Of a stretch of 64,000 bases of DNA, positions 34,471-41,707 are shown piece by piece. How positions within the stretch are numbered: the stretch's first letter is position 1; every line of letters starts with the position of its first letter. A model generated the notes under the pieces. The model did no database searches. It was not told the DNA's origin and worked only from the letters and a program-made list of their open reading frames with translations. Origin of the DNA: PALSA-505 sp963702235 (GTDB lineage Bacteria; Actinomycetota; Actinomycetes; Streptosporangiales; Streptosporangiaceae); contig CAVPBZ010000021.1 in assembly GCA_963702235.1 (NCBI GenBank), forward strand, positions 216,230-280,229, read 5' to 3'. A program made the translations under genes and the position numbers.

Positions 34471-34719
34471 CTACCGGCCCTGAGCGGCGGACTGGCGGCG
34501 CGGGCCGACCCGCGTGGCCGCTGCGGCTGGCCGACGGGCCGCCGGCGAGAGCCGCGCGGTCGCCTCGCGCGCGAGCGCGTGCGCAGGCCGGACGGTGGCC
34601 GGTGATGCCGCGTCGGGCCCGATGTCCGGACGCCTGAGCACCATCCACAGCGGGATGCCTACGATGGCGAGCACGAAGAGGGCGCCCAGGGAGAGATTGA
34701 CCCACAACCAGATCGACAT
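34471..34719 (-). CDS. Small single-span membrane protein
   Basis: 82 residues from ATG 34719, with a perfect AGGAGG 7 bases upstream. The first 30 residues are one membrane helix (IWLWVNLSLGALFVLAIVGIPLWMVL), followed by a Pro/Ala/Arg-rich cytoplasmic tail. No family recognised. The strong ribosome-binding site supports it as a real gene. Divergent from mscR. Confidence 0.6.
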   Translation of the reverse strand: MSIWLWVNLSLGALFVLAIVGIPLWMVLRRPDIGPDAASPATVRPAHALAREATARLSPAARRPAAAATRVGPRRQSAAQGR

Positions 34720-34886
34720 GTGGAGCCTCCTGTCTCGTCGGTGATTCCGGGAGTCCCCGCTCCCCGTAAGTTCAGACTGGTTCGCCGGCTTAGCAATATC
34801 CTTTGCCCGGACTATGAAGCGTCTATGAACACTGCCTGTTACCTCGATCACACTGAGGGTGACGGCTGGAAGGAAGCGAGCGCGGG

Positions 34887-35972
34887 ATGACAGTCAAGGT
34901 GCGTGGTGTCGTGGCCGCCCGCAAGGGAGCGCCGGTGGAGCTCACCACGGTGCTCGTGCCCGACCCCGGCTCCGGCGAGGCGCTGGTACGGGTGCAGGCC
35001 TGCGGTGTCTGCCACACCGACCTGCATTACCGTGGGGGCGGCATCGGCGAGGACTTCCCCTACCTGCTCGGGCACGAGGCGGCCGGGGTAGTGCAAGCCG
35101 TCGGCGGCGACGTCGCCGACGTCGCGCCCGGCGACTTCGTGATCCTCAACTGGCGCGCCGTCTGCGGCCACTGCCGCGCCTGCGCGCGCGGCAGGCCGTG
35201 GTACTGCTTCGACACTCACAACGCCAGCCAGAAGATGACGCTGGAAGACGGCACGCCGCTGTCGCCGGCGCTGGGGATCGGCGCGTTCGCCGAGCAGACG
35301 CTGGTGGCGGCCGGCCAGTGCACCAGGGTCAATCCCGCGATCAAGCCGGAAGTGGCCGGGCTGCTCGGCTGCGGCGTGATGGCCGGCATCGGTGCCGCCA
35401 TCAACACCGGCGGGGTGTCGCGCGGCGACTCGGTCGCGGTCATCGGCTGCGGCGGCGTCGGCGACGGCGCGGTGCTCGGCGCGAGCCTGGCCGGCGCGCG
35501 AACGGTCATCGCCGTGGACGTGGATGACCGCAAGCTGGAATGGGCGCGCGGGTTCGGTGCCACCCACGCCATCAACTCCCGCGAGACCGACCCGGTGGCG
35601 GGGATCAGGGAGCTGACCGGCGGGTTCGGGGCCGACGTGGTGATCGAGGCGATCGGCCGGCCGGAGACCTACCGGCAGGCCTTCTACGCCCGCGACCTGG
35701 CCGGGACGGTGGTCCTGGTCGGCGTGCCGACCCCGGAAATGCAGCTGGACCTGCCGCTGCTGGACGTCTTCGGTCGCGGCGGCGCGCTGAAGTCGTCCTG
35801 GTACGGCGACTGCCTGCCCAGCCGGGACTTCCCGATGCTGGTGGATCTGCACCTGCAGGGCCGGCTGCCGCTGCAGAAGTTCGTCTCCGAGACCATCGGG
35901 ATCGACCAGGTGGAAGAGGCGTTCGGCAAGATGAGCCGCGGCGAGGTGCTGCGCTCCGTCGTGACGTTCTGA
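34887..35972 (+). CDS. mscR: S-(hydroxymethyl)mycothiol dehydrogenase
   Basis: 361 residues, zinc-dependent medium-chain dehydrogenase. It oxidises the formaldehyde-mycothiol adduct with NAD, and the family also reduces S-nitrosomycothiol (MscR, EC 1.1.1.306). Catalytic zinc region is ACGVCHTDLHYR and LLGHEAAGVV. Structural zinc is CGHCRACARGRPWYC. NAD site is VIGCGGVGDGAVLGA, with the acidic VDVDD at the end of beta2. NWRAVCGHC and FDTHNASQKMTL are characteristic of the mycothiol branch. Mycothiol is specific to actinobacteria, which fixes the host group. GAAGCGAGCG precedes the ATG at 34887. In related genomes a glyoxalase-type partner often follows; here a convergent LysR gene does. Confidence 0.9.
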   Translation: MTVKVRGVVAARKGAPVELTTVLVPDPGSGEALVRVQACGVCHTDLHYRGGGIGEDFPYLLGHEAAGVVQAVGGDVADVAPGDFVILNWRAVCGHCRACARGRPWYCFDTHNASQKMTLEDGTPLSPALGIGAFAEQTLVAAGQCTRVNPAIKPEVAGLLGCGVMAGIGAAINTGGVSRGDSVAVIGCGGVGDGAVLGASLAGARTVIAVDVDDRKLEWARGFGATHAINSRETDPVAGIRELTGGFGADVVIEAIGRPETYRQAFYARDLAGTVVLVGVPTPEMQLDLPLLDVFGRGGALKSSWYGDCLPSRDFPMLVDLHLQGRLPLQKFVSETIGIDQVEEAFGKMSRGEVLRSVVTF

Positions 35973-35985
35973 CCGTACGGCTGGC

Positions 35986-36945
35986 TCACTCCGCCCGGCT
36001 GCGCCCGGATCTCTGGGCAGGCCGCGGGCCGCGTCCGGCCGACCGGGCGGCGATCGCGTAGAGGTCCCGGGACGGGCCGGAGAGCCGGCGGCTGGCCAGC
36101 CAGACCGCCCGCAGCACGCGGTTGAGATCCAGGCCGGTGACGAGGACCGGACGGAGCGCACCGGCCGCGACCTCGGCCGCGACGGCCAGGGAGCTGAGGA
36201 CCGCGGGACCGGCGCCCGCCGCCGCCGCAGCCTTGATCGCCGTGGTCGAGGACAGCTCCGCCAGCGGCGGCACCGGTTCCAGGCCGGCCTGGTGGCGCAG
36301 GGCCTGCTCGAGGTAGCGCCGGGTGCCGGAGCCGGTTTCCCGGCTCAGCAGCGGCGCCGCCGCCAGTTCGGCCGCGGAGATGCCGCGGCGGCGCCGGGCC
36401 CACGGATGGGACGGGCTGACGACGACGGTCAGTGTGTCCCGGCCGACCGGCTCGGCGCGCAGGCCCTCGGGCAGGTCCGGGCCCTCGACGAAGCCGATGT
36501 CAGCGTCGCCGGCCAGGATGGCCGCGGCGACCTCGGCGGAATTGACCGCGGTCAGGGCCACGGCTGCGCCCGGGTCGGCGACCTGCAGGGTGGTCAGCCA
36601 GACCGGCAGCAGGTACTCGGCGCTGGTCATGCTGGCCGCTATTCGCAGCCGGCAGTCACGCTCGCTGCGCAGCGCGACGACGCCTGCGTCCAGGGCGGCG
36701 GCAGCGTCCACCGCGGCCTGAGCCCAGCCCGCCACCAGCGCGCCGGACGGGGTCAGCCGGGAGCCGCGCGGCGAGCGGTCGATCAGCGCCAGGCCCAACT
36801 GTCCCTCCAGTTGCCGCATCCGGGCACTGGCCGCGGGCTGGGAGATGCCGTGCGCGGCGGCGGCGCGCCCGAGGCTACCGAGCCGCGCCACCGAAAGCAG
36901 CAGGTCAAAGCCGGTCAGGTCCGACACGCGCGGCGGCAAAGCCAT
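35986..36945 (-). CDS. LysR-family transcriptional regulator
   Basis: 319 residues from ATG 36945. The N-terminal winged helix reads FDLLLSVARLGSLGRAAAAHGISQPAASARMRQLEGQLGLALIDR (residues ~15-60), standard LysR. A periplasmic-binding-type effector domain follows (LRIAASMTSAEYLLPVWL..., ADIGFVEGPDLPEG). It is divergent from the TDT transporter with a ~70-base gap carrying a palindrome, so it most likely controls that transporter and itself. The inducer would then be an organic acid or sulphite (inference). Confidence 0.85.
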   Translation of the reverse strand: MALPPRVSDLTGFDLLLSVARLGSLGRAAAAHGISQPAASARMRQLEGQLGLALIDRSPRGSRLTPSGALVAGWAQAAVDAAAALDAGVVALRSERDCRLRIAASMTSAEYLLPVWLTTLQVADPGAAVALTAVNSAEVAAAILAGDADIGFVEGPDLPEGLRAEPVGRDTLTVVVSPSHPWARRRRGISAAELAAAPLLSRETGSGTRRYLEQALRHQAGLEPVPPLAELSSTTAIKAAAAAGAGPAVLSSLAVAAEVAAGALRPVLVTGLDLNRVLRAVWLASRRLSGPSRDLYAIAARSAGRGPRPAQRSGRSRAE

Positions 36946-36955
36946 AAACACAGGT

Positions 36956-36967
36956 TATGACGTCATA
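36956..36967. promoter_or_regulatory. Candidate LysR operator
   Basis: TATGACGTCATA is a perfect 12-bp palindrome in the short gap between the divergent LysR and transporter genes, 11 bases from the regulator ATG. LysR boxes are interrupted palindromes of T-N11-A form in this kind of position. A single site is seen; no second half-site was found. Confidence 0.4.
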
Positions 36968-37015
36968 GGAAGCCGGTCCCTACCGCGGTCAGCCCGGCGG
37001 ACCGACAGTGGTGTT

Positions 37016-38446
37016 ATGGCTATTGATATTCGCCCCGGGCGCCGCATTGGCAGCGGGCAGGTTACTGACGGCCCGGTTGCTGACGGGCAGCGCAAGTGCG
37101 GGCAGTGTGATGACGGGCAGGCGCATCGGCATCTCCCCTTCGGGCTGCTGAGGGAGCTGTGCCGCCCGGGCCACCTGTTCCGCGACCTGGGCCCGAACTG
37201 GTACGCGTCTGTGATGGGCACCGGCATCGTCGCCAACGCCGGCGCGACCCTCTCGGTGCACGTACCCGGGCTGCGGGTGTTCGCGACGGGGGTCTGGGCC
37301 CTCGCCGCGGCGATGCTGATCGCGCTGACGGCCGCCTGGGCGGTGCACTGGTTCCGGTATCCCGACCGGGCCCGCGGGCATGCCCGCAACCCGGTCATGG
37401 CGCAGTTCTGGGGCGCTCCGCCGATGGCGCTGATGACGGTCGGGACGGGGACGCTGCTGCTCGGCCGCGGCCTCATCGGGACGACAGCGGCCGTTAACGC
37501 CGACTGGGTGCTGTGGGTGTCCGGGACGGCGCTGGGCCTGGTGACCGCGTGCTGGATCCCGTACCTCATGATGACGCGGCATGTCATCGGCCCGGACGCG
37601 CCGTTCGGCGGCTGGCTGATGCCGGTCGTCCCGCCGATGGTGTCGGCGGCCAACGGCGCGCTGCTGATCCCCTTCGTCGCAGCGGGCCAGGGCCGGCTGA
37701 CACTGCTGCTGGCCTGTTACGCGATGTTCGGCATCAGCCTGTTCGCCTCGGTGATCATCATCACGCAGATCTGGTCCCGGCTGGTCACGCACAAGATCGG
37801 CCCGGCCGTCATGGTGCCGACGCTGTGGATCGTGCTCGGCCCGCTCGGCCAGTCCGTGACGGCCACGGGCAACCTGGGCACCCAGGCCGCGACGGTCCTG
37901 CACGCGCCGTACGCGGCAGGGGCTGCGGTCTTCGCGCTGCTCTACGGGGTGCCGACCTGGGGGTTCGCGATGCTGTGGCTCGCGCTGGCCGCGGCGATCA
38001 CGGTGCGCACCGCCCGGCACGGCCTGCCGTTCGCGCTGACCTGGTGGAGCTTCACCTTCCCGGTGGGAACGACGGTCACCGGCACGATCGCGCTGGCCGC
38101 GCGCACCCATGCCGAGATGTTCCGGTGGGGGTCCGTGGCGCTGTACGCGCTGCTGCTGGCGGCGTGGCTGACCGTCGCGGTCCGCACGGCACGCGGTAGC
38201 GCCAGCGGCCGCCTGTTCCTCCCGGTGGCCGTCGCGACCCAGCCCGCCGCCGAACCGGCGCCGGCCGGACCGGCGACTGCTGCGCTGCGCGCGGCCATGG
38301 CCGCGGCACCGGCCGGGGCAGCGGCGCGGGCCGCGATGACGGCTGGAGCGGCCGGGGCAACCGTGCGCGCCGAAATGGCGGCTGGACTGGCGGCGGAAGC
38401 GGCGCGGGGCCGGGACGCCCGGGTAGACCAGGCCGGTCAGGGGTAG
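37016..38446 (+). CDS. TDT-family transporter (TehA/Mae1/SLAC-like)
   Basis: 476 residues from ATG 37016. Ten membrane segments follow the motif LGPNWYASVMGTGIVANAGATL, the hallmark of the tellurite-resistance/dicarboxylate transporter family (C4-dicarboxylate/malic acid or sulphite efflux). Others include WGAPPMALMTVGTGTLLLG and VMVPTLWIVLGPLGQSVTA. The last ~80 residues are an Ala-rich hydrophilic tail unlike the family. Divergent from a LysR gene. Substrate unassigned. The 3' end overlaps the convergent YdeI gene by 10 bases. Confidence 0.85.
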   Translation: MAIDIRPGRRIGSGQVTDGPVADGQRKCGQCDDGQAHRHLPFGLLRELCRPGHLFRDLGPNWYASVMGTGIVANAGATLSVHVPGLRVFATGVWALAAAMLIALTAAWAVHWFRYPDRARGHARNPVMAQFWGAPPMALMTVGTGTLLLGRGLIGTTAAVNADWVLWVSGTALGLVTACWIPYLMMTRHVIGPDAPFGGWLMPVVPPMVSAANGALLIPFVAAGQGRLTLLLACYAMFGISLFASVIIITQIWSRLVTHKIGPAVMVPTLWIVLGPLGQSVTATGNLGTQAATVLHAPYAAGAAVFALLYGVPTWGFAMLWLALAAAITVRTARHGLPFALTWWSFTFPVGTTVTGTIALAARTHAEMFRWGSVALYALLLAAWLTVAVRTARGSASGRLFLPVAVATQPAAEPAPAGPATAALRAAMAAAPAGAAARAAMTAGAAGATVRAEMAAGLAAEAARGRDARVDQAGQG

Positions 38447-39015
38447 ATCGTCTTGTGCTCGGCCAGCATCGCGACGAACGTCGCGATCCGCCGCGCCCGG
38501 GTCTCGGGCCGCTTCGCGTCCTGGATCCGGTACAGGATCGCGTACCGGTTGGCCCCGGTCAGCGTGGCGAAGAACTCGCGCGCCGCCGGATTGCGGTCGA
38601 GCTCGCGTTCCAGGTCCGGCGGCACGGTGGCGGTCGCCTGCCCCGCGTAGGCGGCAGCCCAGCGGCCGTCGGCCCGCGCGGCCTCGACCTCGCGCAGCCC
38701 GGCCGGCCTCATCCGGCCGTCGGCGATCAGCTGCTCCGCCTTCTCCCGGTTGATCCTCGACCATTTGCTGCGCGGCTTGCGCGGGGTGAAGCGCTGCAGC
38801 CAGTACTCGTCGTCGAGCCTGCCCTTCTGCCCGTCGATCCAGCCGAAACACAGCGCGCAGTCGAGCGCCTCGGCGTAGGAGACGGTGCTGCTGCCCGCGC
38901 CCTTCTTCGCGATCTTGAGCCAGAGGCCGGGTGAGCTCTCGTGCTGCCCGGCCAGCCAGTCGTGCCACGCCTGCGGCGAGCCGAAGGCGAGCACCGGAAG
39001 GTCGCCGGCTGGCAT
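38437..39015 (-). CDS. YdeI/OmdA-like protein
   Basis: 192 residues. It has VLAFGSPQAWHDWLAGQHESSPGLWLKIAKKG, SYAEALDCALCFGWIDGQKGRLDDEYWLQRFTPRKPRSKWSRIN and the C-terminal OmdA segment VPPDLERELDRNPAAREFFATL. This is the standard layout of the bacteriocin-protection YdeI/OmpD-associated family (DUF1905 relatives). Molecular function not known. Forty-odd bases downstream of proS on the same strand and possibly read through from it. Confidence 0.8.
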   Translation of the reverse strand: MPAGDLPVLAFGSPQAWHDWLAGQHESSPGLWLKIAKKGAGSSTVSYAEALDCALCFGWIDGQKGRLDDEYWLQRFTPRKPRSKWSRINREKAEQLIADGRMRPAGLREVEAARADGRWAAAYAGQATATVPPDLERELDRNPAAREFFATLTGANRYAILYRIQDAKRPETRARRIATFVAMLAEHKTIYP

Positions 39016-39057
39016 CGGGCTAGCCGGCCGTGCGGGTACGGTCGCGCCGGGCCGGGG

Positions 39058-40497
39058 TCAGTACGCCCGGCCGAAAATGAGCCGCTTGCCGTAGGCAGAC
39101 GGCAGATTGCACCGAACGCACAGGCCTTGCTCCGGCGGCCCTTCGGCCGGGATGCAGCGCGCGGTCGCCTGGGTCGCGGCCTTTATGTCGTCCTCGCACT
39201 CGGGCTGGCCGCAGTGGAAGGCCAGCGCCCAGCCGGTCTTGACCGCCTCGGTGAACTCGTCCCACGAGTCCACGGTCGCCGTGTGCGAGTCCCTGAAGTC
39301 GGTCGCCCGCTGCAGCAGCATGGCCTGGAACGAGGCGAGCTCGAACTCCAGCCGGGCCGGTGCCGAGTCAAGCGAGACCGCGGCCTTGCCCTCGACGAGC
39401 CGGTTAGCCATCAGCGCGGAGCCGTCGGCCAGATCCCGGGGGCCGAGCTCCAGCCGGATCGGTACGCCGCGCATTTCCCAGTCGTTGAACTTGAAGCCGG
39501 GAGACAGCTGCGGGCGGTTGTCCACGTGCGTCCTGATACCTGCCCGGCGGAGCCGTTCGGCAAGATCCATCGCTGGCGGCAGCACCTGCTCGGCCTGGTC
39601 ACCGCGGCCGATCGGCACGATCACGACCTGATGCGGGGCCAGCAGCGGCGGCAGGATGAGCCCCTTGTCGTCGCCGTGCGTCATGATCACCCCGCCCACC
39701 ATGCGCGAGCTCATGCCCCACGAGGTGGTGTGGCAGAACTCGAGCTCGCCGCTCTCGGCGGTGTACTGGATGTTGAACGCCCTGGCGAAGTTGGTGCCCA
39801 TGAAGTGCGAGGTGCCCGCCTGCAGCGCCCGCCCGTCCCGCATCATGCCCTCGACGGTGAACGTCCGCTGCGCCCCGGGGAACCGCTCGCCGGCCGTCTT
39901 CTCGCCCGGCACCACCGGCATCGCGGCCATGTCGCGCGCGACCTTGGTGTACAGGTCGAGCGCGAGCATGGTCTCCCGGGTCGCGTCTTCCTCATCGGCG
40001 TGCGCGGTGTGCCCCTCCTGCCAGAGGAACTCGGTGGTGCGCAGGAACATCCGCGGCCGCAGCTCCCAGCGGACGATGTTGGCCCACTGGTTCAGCAGCA
40101 CCGGCAGGTCCCGGTGCGAGCTGATCCACTTGGACATCATCTCGCCGATGACGGTCTCGGAGGTGGGCCGGATGACCAGCGGCTCCTCGAGTTCCTTGCC
40201 GCCGGCGTGGGTGACGACCGCGAGCTCCGGGGCGAAGCCCTCGATGTGCTCGGCCTCGCGCTTCAGGTAGCTTTCCGGGATCAGCAGCGGGAAGTAGGCG
40301 TTGACATGACCGGTTTCCTTGATCCGCCGGTCCATGTCCGCCTGCAGCAGTTCCCAGATCCGGTACCCGTAGGGGCGGATCACCATCGTGCCCCGGACCG
40401 GCCCCCGGTCAACTAGCTCGGCCTTGAAGACGATCTCGTTGTACCAGGCGGAGAAGTCCTCGCTCTGCGGGGTCACTCCGCGTTCGTCGCGCGCCAC
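39058..40497 (-). CDS. proS: Prolyl-tRNA synthetase, short archaeal/eukaryote-like form
   Basis: 479 residues, class IIa aminoacyl-tRNA synthetase charging tRNA-Pro. Motif 1 region is GTMVIRPYGYRIWELLQADMD. Motif 2 includes PLVIRPTSETVI and LRTTEFLWQEGHTAHA. Motif 3 is ELEFCHTTSWGMSSRMVGG. The anticodon-binding domain is LLAPHQVVIVPIGRG. It lacks the bacterial-type editing insertion and ends with a zinc-type Cys cluster (CGQPECEDD, CIPAEGPPEQGLCVRC) and a terminal Tyr, as in the ProRS type 3 class. The short form occurs in many actinobacteria. No regulatory leader is obvious. Confidence 0.93.
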   Translation of the reverse strand: MARDERGVTPQSEDFSAWYNEIVFKAELVDRGPVRGTMVIRPYGYRIWELLQADMDRRIKETGHVNAYFPLLIPESYLKREAEHIEGFAPELAVVTHAGGKELEEPLVIRPTSETVIGEMMSKWISSHRDLPVLLNQWANIVRWELRPRMFLRTTEFLWQEGHTAHADEEDATRETMLALDLYTKVARDMAAMPVVPGEKTAGERFPGAQRTFTVEGMMRDGRALQAGTSHFMGTNFARAFNIQYTAESGELEFCHTTSWGMSSRMVGGVIMTHGDDKGLILPPLLAPHQVVIVPIGRGDQAEQVLPPAMDLAERLRRAGIRTHVDNRPQLSPGFKFNDWEMRGVPIRLELGPRDLADGSALMANRLVEGKAAVSLDSAPARLEFELASFQAMLLQRATDFRDSHTATVDSWDEFTEAVKTGWALAFHCGQPECEDDIKAATQATARCIPAEGPPEQGLCVRCNLPSAYGKRLIFGRAY

Positions 40498-40547
40498 ATG
40501 CAGAGGTTACGGCATCGGGCCGGGTGGTACCCGGTGGTTTCGCGGGC

Positions 40548-40613
40548 GGTGGCACCGCGGCTGACGGGCGGTGGCACCGCGGCTGACGGGCGGTTGCACC
40601 GCGACTGACGAGT
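40548..40613. repeat. Three tandem 22-bp repeats
   Basis: The unit GGTGGCACCGCGGCTGACGG(GC) is present twice perfectly (40548-40569, 40570-40591) and once degenerate (40592-40613). It lies between proS and the cupin gene and runs up to the cupin stop codon. A tandem duplication; no function evident. Confidence 0.7.
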
Positions 40614-40997
40614 CAGCGGGTCCAGGGCGGGGACAGCCGGGAGCCGTCGGGCAGCACGGCCTCCAGGCCGGCGCTCGTGGTGACCCAGGCCGAGGCGGGT
40701 TCGTCGCCCGGGTTGTCCACCCGCAGGCTCGATCCGGGCGGGACGACGATCGCGTCTCCCGGCCGGCCGGGCTCGGCCAGCCGCCGGCCCGTCGCCCAGC
40801 GTCACGTGCAGCGTGCCGGACAGGACGAAGAGGATCTCTTCCCGGCTGACGGCGTGGGTCACCCCCTGGCTGCCCGGCGCCACGTCCAGCCGCCAGGCGC
40901 AGAGCTCGGCGCTGCCGCGGGACGGTGCGGCGTACGAGGTGAACCGCGAGCCGTGCATGTCATGGATGACGGCGTCGGCGGCGTGCACAACCGGCAT
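40613..40997 (-). pseudogene. Small cupin protein, one frameshift
   Basis: From ATG 40997 (AGGAG upstream) the protein reads PVVHAADAVIHDMHGSRFTSY, APGSQGVTHAVSREEILFVLSGTLHVTLGDG, the first cupin motif. It then shifts. The other frame continues LAEPGRPGDAIVVPPGSSL, VDNPGDEPASAWVTTSAG and PDGSRLSPPWTR (second cupin motif). One indel near 40785 (in GGGCCGGCGGCTGG) separates them; corrected, it is a ~127-residue single-domain cupin. Divergent from a MarR gene with shared operators, so it is probably the MarR target. Activity unknown. Confidence 0.7.
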
Positions 40998-41042
40998 GGG
41001 TCTCTCCTGCTTCCTGGTGGGCTTCCCGGTGATGGGCAATTA

Positions 41043-41096
41043 ACTTGCCTTTATTGTCAAGTAGCCTGCCTAAACTTGTCAAGTCGCTTGTCAAAT
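41043..41096. promoter_or_regulatory. Inverted-repeat operators between cupin and MarR genes
   Basis: ACTTG-N10-CAAGT at 41043-41062, the perfect palindrome ACTTG-T-CAAGT at 41074-41084, and CTTGTCAAAT at 41087-41096 form a cluster of CTTG/CAAG arms in the divergent 115-base gap. MarR dimers bind such palindromes; autorepression plus control of the cupin gene is inferred. Confidence 0.6.
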
Positions 41097-41112
41097 TTGG
41101 CAGACTGGCCGG

Positions 41113-41559
41113 ATGCGTGACGACGATGCGCTCGCCCTGCCCGCCCTCCTCCTCGCCGCCGGAAGTGCCCTCGTGGACGGCATCCAGGCCGGGGTAGCGG
41201 CGCGCGGGTTCACCGACGTGCGCCCGGCGCACGGGTTCGCCTTCGCCCGGCTCGCCCCCTCGGGCGCGACGGTGAGCGAGCTGGCCGCCCACCTGGGGGT
41301 GACGCGGCAGGCCGCCGCCCAGCTGGTGGACGAGCTAGTGACCAGGGGATACGTCGAGCGGCGGCCGCACCCGGAGGACGGCCGCGCGCAGCTCGTCCTG
41401 CTGACCGAGCGCGGCTGGGCGTGCACCCGCGCGGCCGACGCGGCCGCGGCGGAGACGGTCGGGACCTGGGCCGGCGTCCTGGGCCGGGAGCGGCTACGCG
41501 CCCTGCGTGACGATCTGGCCAAGCTCGCGCCGGCCGGGCACCTGCGGCCGACGTGGTGA
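41113..41559 (+). CDS. MarR-family transcriptional regulator
   Basis: 148 residues. The winged helix is GATVSELAAHLGVTRQAAAQLVDELVTRGYVERRPHPEDGRAQLVLLTERG (~55-105), with the D-x-R of the wing. Helices before and after form the dimer. Divergent from a cupin gene across three palindromic sites. It would repress both until a small ligand binds. The ATG at 41113 follows closely on the operator cluster, so the leader is short. Confidence 0.85.
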   Translation: MRDDDALALPALLLAAGSALVDGIQAGVAARGFTDVRPAHGFAFARLAPSGATVSELAAHLGVTRQAAAQLVDELVTRGYVERRPHPEDGRAQLVLLTERGWACTRAADAAAAETVGTWAGVLGRERLRALRDDLAKLAPAGHLRPTW

Positions 41560-41707
41560 CCGCAGTCCGGGACGGCGGTCCGGGACGGCGTGCGGGCGAT
41601 AGCCGGCGCATGCGCCGGACCAGGTGGCGGGGCCCGCACGGTTGCCGGATGATGTAGTGACCCCGAGCACACCCGCATCACGCCACCCACGGGAGTGAGC
41701 CGCACCT

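Noticed and set aside
36989..38968. 659-codon minus-strand open frame opposite the TDT transporter
   Set aside because: Antisense to a clear ten-helix transporter and the end of the YdeI gene; Arg/Gln-rich composition typical of a shadow frame.
38941..40416. 491-codon plus-strand open frame opposite proS
   Set aside because: Covers an unmistakable prolyl-tRNA synthetase on the other strand and shows no family features.
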